Part shown: piece after piece, positions 5,588 through 8,108 of the stretch
Position numbering within the stretch: the first letter of the stretch is position 1
Layout: each line of letters opens with the position of its first letter
Assembly: GCA_025924495.1 (NCBI GenBank)
Contig: JAICIG010000370.1
Span: forward strand, 1-8,108
Direction: 5' to 3'
From: Pirellulales bacterium
GTDB taxonomy: Bacteria > Planctomycetota > Planctomycetia > Pirellulales > JAICIG01
Length of the DNA stretch: 8,108 nt
The notes under the pieces: generated by a model
The model's input: only the letters and a program-made list of their open reading frames with translations
What the model was told of the DNA's origin: nothing
Database searches by the model: none
Position numbers and translations under genes: made by a program

Positions 5588-6577
5588 TCAGCGCGGCCGC
5601 TGTCGACGCTGGCCCGGGAGAGCTTCGACGACCATAAACGGCTCGCTGCCGGGCGCGGGAGAACACTGCTCGGCAACACGTTCGCAAGTTGCGCTCGATC
5701 GCGCGCGCAGCTTGGCCTGATACATCGAGCGATCCGCATCGTGCAACATGTCTTCGGGGCGCGTATAACGTTGGCTGCTTGCGGCGATGCCCACGCTGGC
5801 AGATAGCGAGAATTTCCCCTGCTCAAGCTCGAGCGGCGCCTCGATCTTGGCCTGAATCCGTTCCGCCACGCCGATGGCGTCTGTCAAATCGTTCAGGTCA
5901 TCCACGAGCACGGTGAACTCATCTCCGCCGCGCCGTGCCACCATATCGCCCGGACGGACGCACGCTTGCAGACGCCGCGCGATCTCCGTCAGCACGCAGT
6001 CGCCGATCAGGTGGCCGTAATTGTCGTTGATCTGTTTGAAGCGATCGAGATCGACGAACAGCACGGCGAAGGAATAGTCGATATGCCGCTGAGAGCGCTC
6101 GAGTGCTCGACTCAGTCGCCGATCGAACAGGCGGCGGCCGGGCAACAAGGTCAATGGATCGTAAAGCGAGTCGGTGCGCGCCAGAGCGTCGAGGTGTTTA
6201 CGATCGGAAATGTCTGTTTGAATCCCCGTCACGCGCTGAGCAGCGCCGTCGCTTGCGCGAACGATAACGGCGCGAATCGCCACCCAGCGATAGCCGCCAC
6301 TGGCATGTTGAACTCGATGTTCGTGCTCGAACTGCGTAACCTCAGCAGCCAATGCCGCATCGAGATCGCGCTCAAGTCGCCGGCGATCCTTGGGATGGAC
6401 CAGCGCGAGCCATTGCTCGCGACACGCCGGCGGAGCCTCGCCGCGGCGACCCAGCATCTCCTGCCAGCGCGGCGAAACAAAAAAACTTTGCGTATCGAGC
6501 CGCCAATCCCAAATGCCGTCCTGGGTGCAAAGGGCCGCCAGAGCCAGGCGTTCCAGGTTTTGTTCGCTGAGATTCAT
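5588..6577 (-). CDS. PAS-GGDEF diguanylate cyclase
   Basis: A 329-residue soluble protein. Residues 5-127 are a PAS sensor of the PAS_3 type (DGIWDWRLDTQSFFVSPRWQEMLG, then YRWVAIRAVIVR and the ending GIQTDISDRKHLD). Residues 133-292 are a GGDEF domain that condenses two GTP into cyclic di-GMP. The domain has LTLLPGRRLF at 142-151 (family: LTGLPNR), the metal-binding FVDLDRFKQIND (174-185), an intact GGDEF signature (217-221) and SVGIAAS (261-267). An RxxD product-inhibition site, Arg208 to Asp211, stands exactly five residues before GGDEF. It should therefore be catalytically active and feedback inhibited. There is no membrane segment, and the PAS ligand is unknown. A 35-residue tail without recognisable features follows. 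I chose the ATG at 6577; a TTG lies directly upstream at 6580. No good Shine-Dalgarno site is seen, but an AT-rich palindrome sits 14-33 bases upstream. Neighbouring polysaccharide-export gene 7211 is a plausible target pathway. Confidence 0.96.
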   Translation of the reverse strand: MNLSEQNLERLALAALCTQDGIWDWRLDTQSFFVSPRWQEMLGRRGEAPPACREQWLALVHPKDRRRLERDLDAALAAEVTQFEHEHRVQHASGGYRWVAIRAVIVRASDGAAQRVTGIQTDISDRKHLDALARTDSLYDPLTLLPGRRLFDRRLSRALERSQRHIDYSFAVLFVDLDRFKQINDNYGHLIGDCVLTEIARRLQACVRPGDMVARRGGDEFTVLVDDLNDLTDAIGVAERIQAKIEAPLELEQGKFSLSASVGIAASSQRYTRPEDMLHDADRSMYQAKLRARSSATCERVAEQCSPAPGSEPFMVVEALPGQRRQRPR

Positions 6578-6590
6578 CAACAGGCAATCA

Positions 6591-6610
6591 AGTTTTTAAC
6601 AACAAAAACT
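6591..6610. repeat. AT-rich perfect palindrome upstream of the diguanylate cyclase
   Basis: AGTTTTT (6591-6597) and AAAAACT (6604-6610) are perfect 7-bp arms around a 6-base centre. It stands out as an A/T island in GC-rich DNA, 14-33 bases before the cyclase ATG. It could be a repressor operator overlapping the promoter, or a hairpin in the mRNA leader that limits ribosome access. Confidence 0.5.
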
Positions 6611-6983
6611 GTAAATTTTCGACGCCGCCATCTCGCCAGTCCAGAAGCCAACGCTCATTATATTGCCGGCGCACACTGCAAGGGAAACTCATTGGATGTC
6701 GAAAATGCCCAACTACATGCGCTCCCCCGATTGGCGTCTGCCAGGAATTCCGTTGGATATATGGCTGTGACCTCGAAGGCGCTCAGGCCCGCCGATTTGC
6801 GCCGCGGCGCTCGTAAAAACGTTTGCCCATAGCCGGAACGTCTGAGCGGAACCGCATTTCTTACTCATGCGCACAGGCTTCCGTTTTTTCTCCTTTCGGC
6901 GAAATGTTCTTAATACGTCTCAGTTTAGCCACGGTCTTCCAGCGTCTGCATTGTCGCTTGCGCTGGTGTGCAGTGAAAAATTG

Positions 6984-7011
6984 TTGCCTAGATGACGGCG
7001 GCAGTTACAAT
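6984..7011 (+). promoter_or_regulatory. Possible sigma-70-type promoter for the polysaccharide gene
   Basis: TTGCCT (6984-6989) and TACAAT (7006-7011) stand 16 bases apart; the -10 hexamer has one mismatch to TATAAT. Transcription would begin near 7018, leaving a leader of about 190 bases before the ATG at 7211. This is the best such pair I see in the long intergenic region; a primary sigma consensus is assumed. Confidence 0.35.
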
Positions 7012-7210
7012 GGCACTCGCTTCGGGGCCAAACATTCCTCAAGATTCAGGGCAAGAGTCTCCAAGTTCGCCTTCCGCGACACGGGCCGTCGAGCGGAAGC
7101 GTTCAGCCCAACAAGCGGGCAGTGCTTGCATGGCTGCGGCATGGGCGGTGCGATGGCGCAGGTGAGTTAGTCTGGTTGTCGTCCAACCTGTTGTCCGAAA
7201 AGTGCCTAGC

Positions 7211-8108
7211 ATGTCAGCCAAACCTGAGATCACCTTGCGCGACGCGTATCGCACGATCTTTCGGCATCGCCGCAAGATGGCGGCTTGGTTCTTTACGGCG
7301 GTCGTAACCGCGACGCTGGTTACCTTTTTCGGGCCTCAGGCTTATCGATCTGAGTCGAAGCTCTTGGTCCGGTTGGGCCGCGAGAACGCTACCTTGGAAC
7401 CGACCGCCACGCGGGGCGAGTCATCCGCTCTGGCGGTGCCGTTGAGCCGCGAGAATGAAATCAATTCCGAAATCGTAATGCTCGGAAGTCGCGTGCTTCT
7501 AGAAAAAGTGGTCGACGACGTCGGGCCTGAAGCGATTCTCGAAGAAGATGAACGACTCTCGCCGTCGGCAGGGCAGGATAAGACCGCCGAAGCGGCCCCC
7601 AATGCTGAACCCGGCGTATTTTCGCTGGCAAGTTTCGCCGCCGCTGGCGTCCCGTTGACGGCGCGCGATCGCGCCATTCACAAGCTTCAGAAGATGGTCA
7701 ACATTGAGGCCGTCAAAAAGTCGGACGTGATTGAGGTTTACTGCGACACGGCCAGCCCGCTGCTCTCGCAACAGATTGTCTCCAGACTGGTCGACGCGTA
7801 TCTGGACCAGCACATTCGCATGAACCGCACTGCGGGCAGCGTCGATTTCTTTGAGGTGCAGGCGGACCGCGTGCGCAGCGCTTTGGCAAAGAGCGAGGAA
7901 GACCTGCGCGACCTCAAGAGCGAAACCGGACTCGCTTCTCCCGACGACCAGCGCAAGATCATCGTCGAGCGCATTGGGCGCTTGCAGGATGACTGGCTGG
8001 CGGCCACCGCTGACGCGTCAGCCAGCCGCGCCCAAGTGGAACTGCTCAAACGGCAACTTGGTCGGCAGACCGAGACGCAGGTTACGGCTCGCACTGAAGG
8101 TTTTTCCA
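7211..8108 (+). CDS. Wzz/GumC-type polysaccharide co-polymerase, N-terminal part (cut by the window edge)
   Basis: The first 299 residues of a protein that is open at the right edge. Residues 8-23 are a basic cytosolic start (LRDAYRTIFRHRRK), followed by one membrane segment at about 24-41. Next is the family pattern YRSESKLLVRLGRENATLEPT (45-65) and then EINSEIVMLGSRVLLEKVVDDVG (83-105). After residue 210 come long charged helices (VDFFEVQADRVRSALAKSEEDLRDLKSETG) likely to form the periplasmic coiled coil. Proteins of this family sit in the inner membrane, set polysaccharide chain length and couple synthesis to export. The second membrane helix and any C-terminal tyrosine kinase domain would lie outside the window. 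A Pro/Ala/Glu-rich stretch at 116-150 looks like an insertion. The ATG at 7211 has no clear Shine-Dalgarno site; a GTG at 7202 is also in frame. It probably opens an exopolysaccharide operon. Confidence 0.92.
   Translation, partial: MSAKPEITLRDAYRTIFRHRRKMAAWFFTAVVTATLVTFFGPQAYRSESKLLVRLGRENATLEPTATRGESSALAVPLSRENEINSEIVMLGSRVLLEKVVDDVGPEAILEEDERLSPSAGQDKTAEAAPNAEPGVFSLASFAAAGVPLTARDRAIHKLQKMVNIEAVKKSDVIEVYCDTASPLLSQQIVSRLVDAYLDQHIRMNRTAGSVDFFEVQADRVRSALAKSEEDLRDLKSETGLASPDDQRKIIVERIGRLQDDWLAATADASASRAQVELLKRQLGRQTETQVTARTEGFS

Larger units (their letters stand above)
6578..7210. other. Long intergenic region between the cyclase and the polysaccharide gene
   Basis: These 633 bases separate two divergently read genes. 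The open frames in it (for example 6823-7170) lack any recognisable domain, sensible composition or ribosome binding site, so I call no gene. Seen in it are an AT-rich palindrome at 6591-6610, two CGGAAC copies at 6834-6839 and 6847-6852, a promoter-like pair at 6984-7011, and a leader of about 190 bases containing an 11-codon open frame at 7130-7165. The region from 6611 to 6830 shows nothing I can name. Confidence 0.6.

Noticed and set aside
4711..5637. 308-codon plus-strand open frame opposite the HHH gene
   Set aside because: It is antisense to a gene with clear domains, has random-looking Arg/Ala-rich composition and no motif. Long antisense frames are expected in GC-rich DNA.
5966..6832. 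288-codon plus-strand open frame opposite the diguanylate cyclase
   Set aside because: It mirrors a strongly supported PAS-GGDEF gene and shows no recognisable domain or ribosome binding site.
6660..6880. Fragments reminiscent of a c-di-GMP (GEMM) riboswitch, such as GCAAGGGAAAC and GCGCACAGGC
   Set aside because: The conserved second half of the aptamer and the expected stems are not present in order on either strand.
6862..6893. T-run after a possible TTCCG stem arm, as a terminator
   Set aside because: The only partner arm is 5 bp with a loop of about 30 bases, and no gene ends just upstream on the plus strand.
6823..7170. 115-codon frame in the long intergenic region
   Set aside because: It has no Shine-Dalgarno site, no domain and mixed composition, and it overlaps the candidate promoter of the polysaccharide gene.

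Overview
The window is a GC-rich bacterial chromosomal segment of about 8.1 kb with ordinary gene density, read here as eight protein-coding genes, the last of them cut by the right edge. The ECF sigma factor paired with a small protein resembling the N-terminal region of planctomycete anti-sigma factors, long leaders, weak Shine-Dalgarno sites and the mix of stress, glycogen and exopolysaccharide genes suggest a planctomycete (Pirellulales-like). That assignment is an inference from protein style, not from a marker gene. No rRNA, tRNA, CRISPR array, transposon or phage gene was seen.

Layout: (1) 65-1226, minus strand, a probable two-gene stress unit: a short two-CBS-domain protein followed by a universal stress protein; both have good ribosome binding sites. 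(2) 1227-1645, a divergent non-coding region with short GC-rich palindromes, a 20-nt-period direct repeat and a possible promoter. (3) 1646-3235, plus strand, 4-alpha-glucanotransferase (malQ, GH77) with all three catalytic carboxylates. (4) 3236-3472, a spacer with a strong 12-bp hairpin. (5) 3473-4376, plus strand, an ECF sigma factor and, 4 nt after its stop, an 83-residue anti-sigma-like protein that has no membrane segment. (6) 4480-6577, minus strand, a PAS-GGDEF diguanylate cyclase and, downstream of it, a protein with three helix-hairpin-helix motifs related to the N-terminal part of PolX but without polymerase or PHP domains. (7) 6578-7210, a 633-base non-coding region with an AT-rich palindrome near the cyclase start and a plausible sigma-70-type promoter for the next gene. 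(8) 7211-8108, plus strand, the first 299 residues of a Wzz/GumC-type polysaccharide co-polymerase, probably the beginning of an exopolysaccharide cluster beyond the window.

Functionally this looks like a junction of small units rather than one system: nucleotide-sensing stress proteins, storage-glucan metabolism, a sigma/anti-sigma switch, c-di-GMP synthesis and polysaccharide export. The most plausible link is between c-di-GMP production and the exopolysaccharide gene read divergently from it. I found no convincing new defence or mobile system; the points most worth checking are the stripped-down anti-sigma protein, the PolX-like HHH protein and the repeat and palindrome sites in the leaders.
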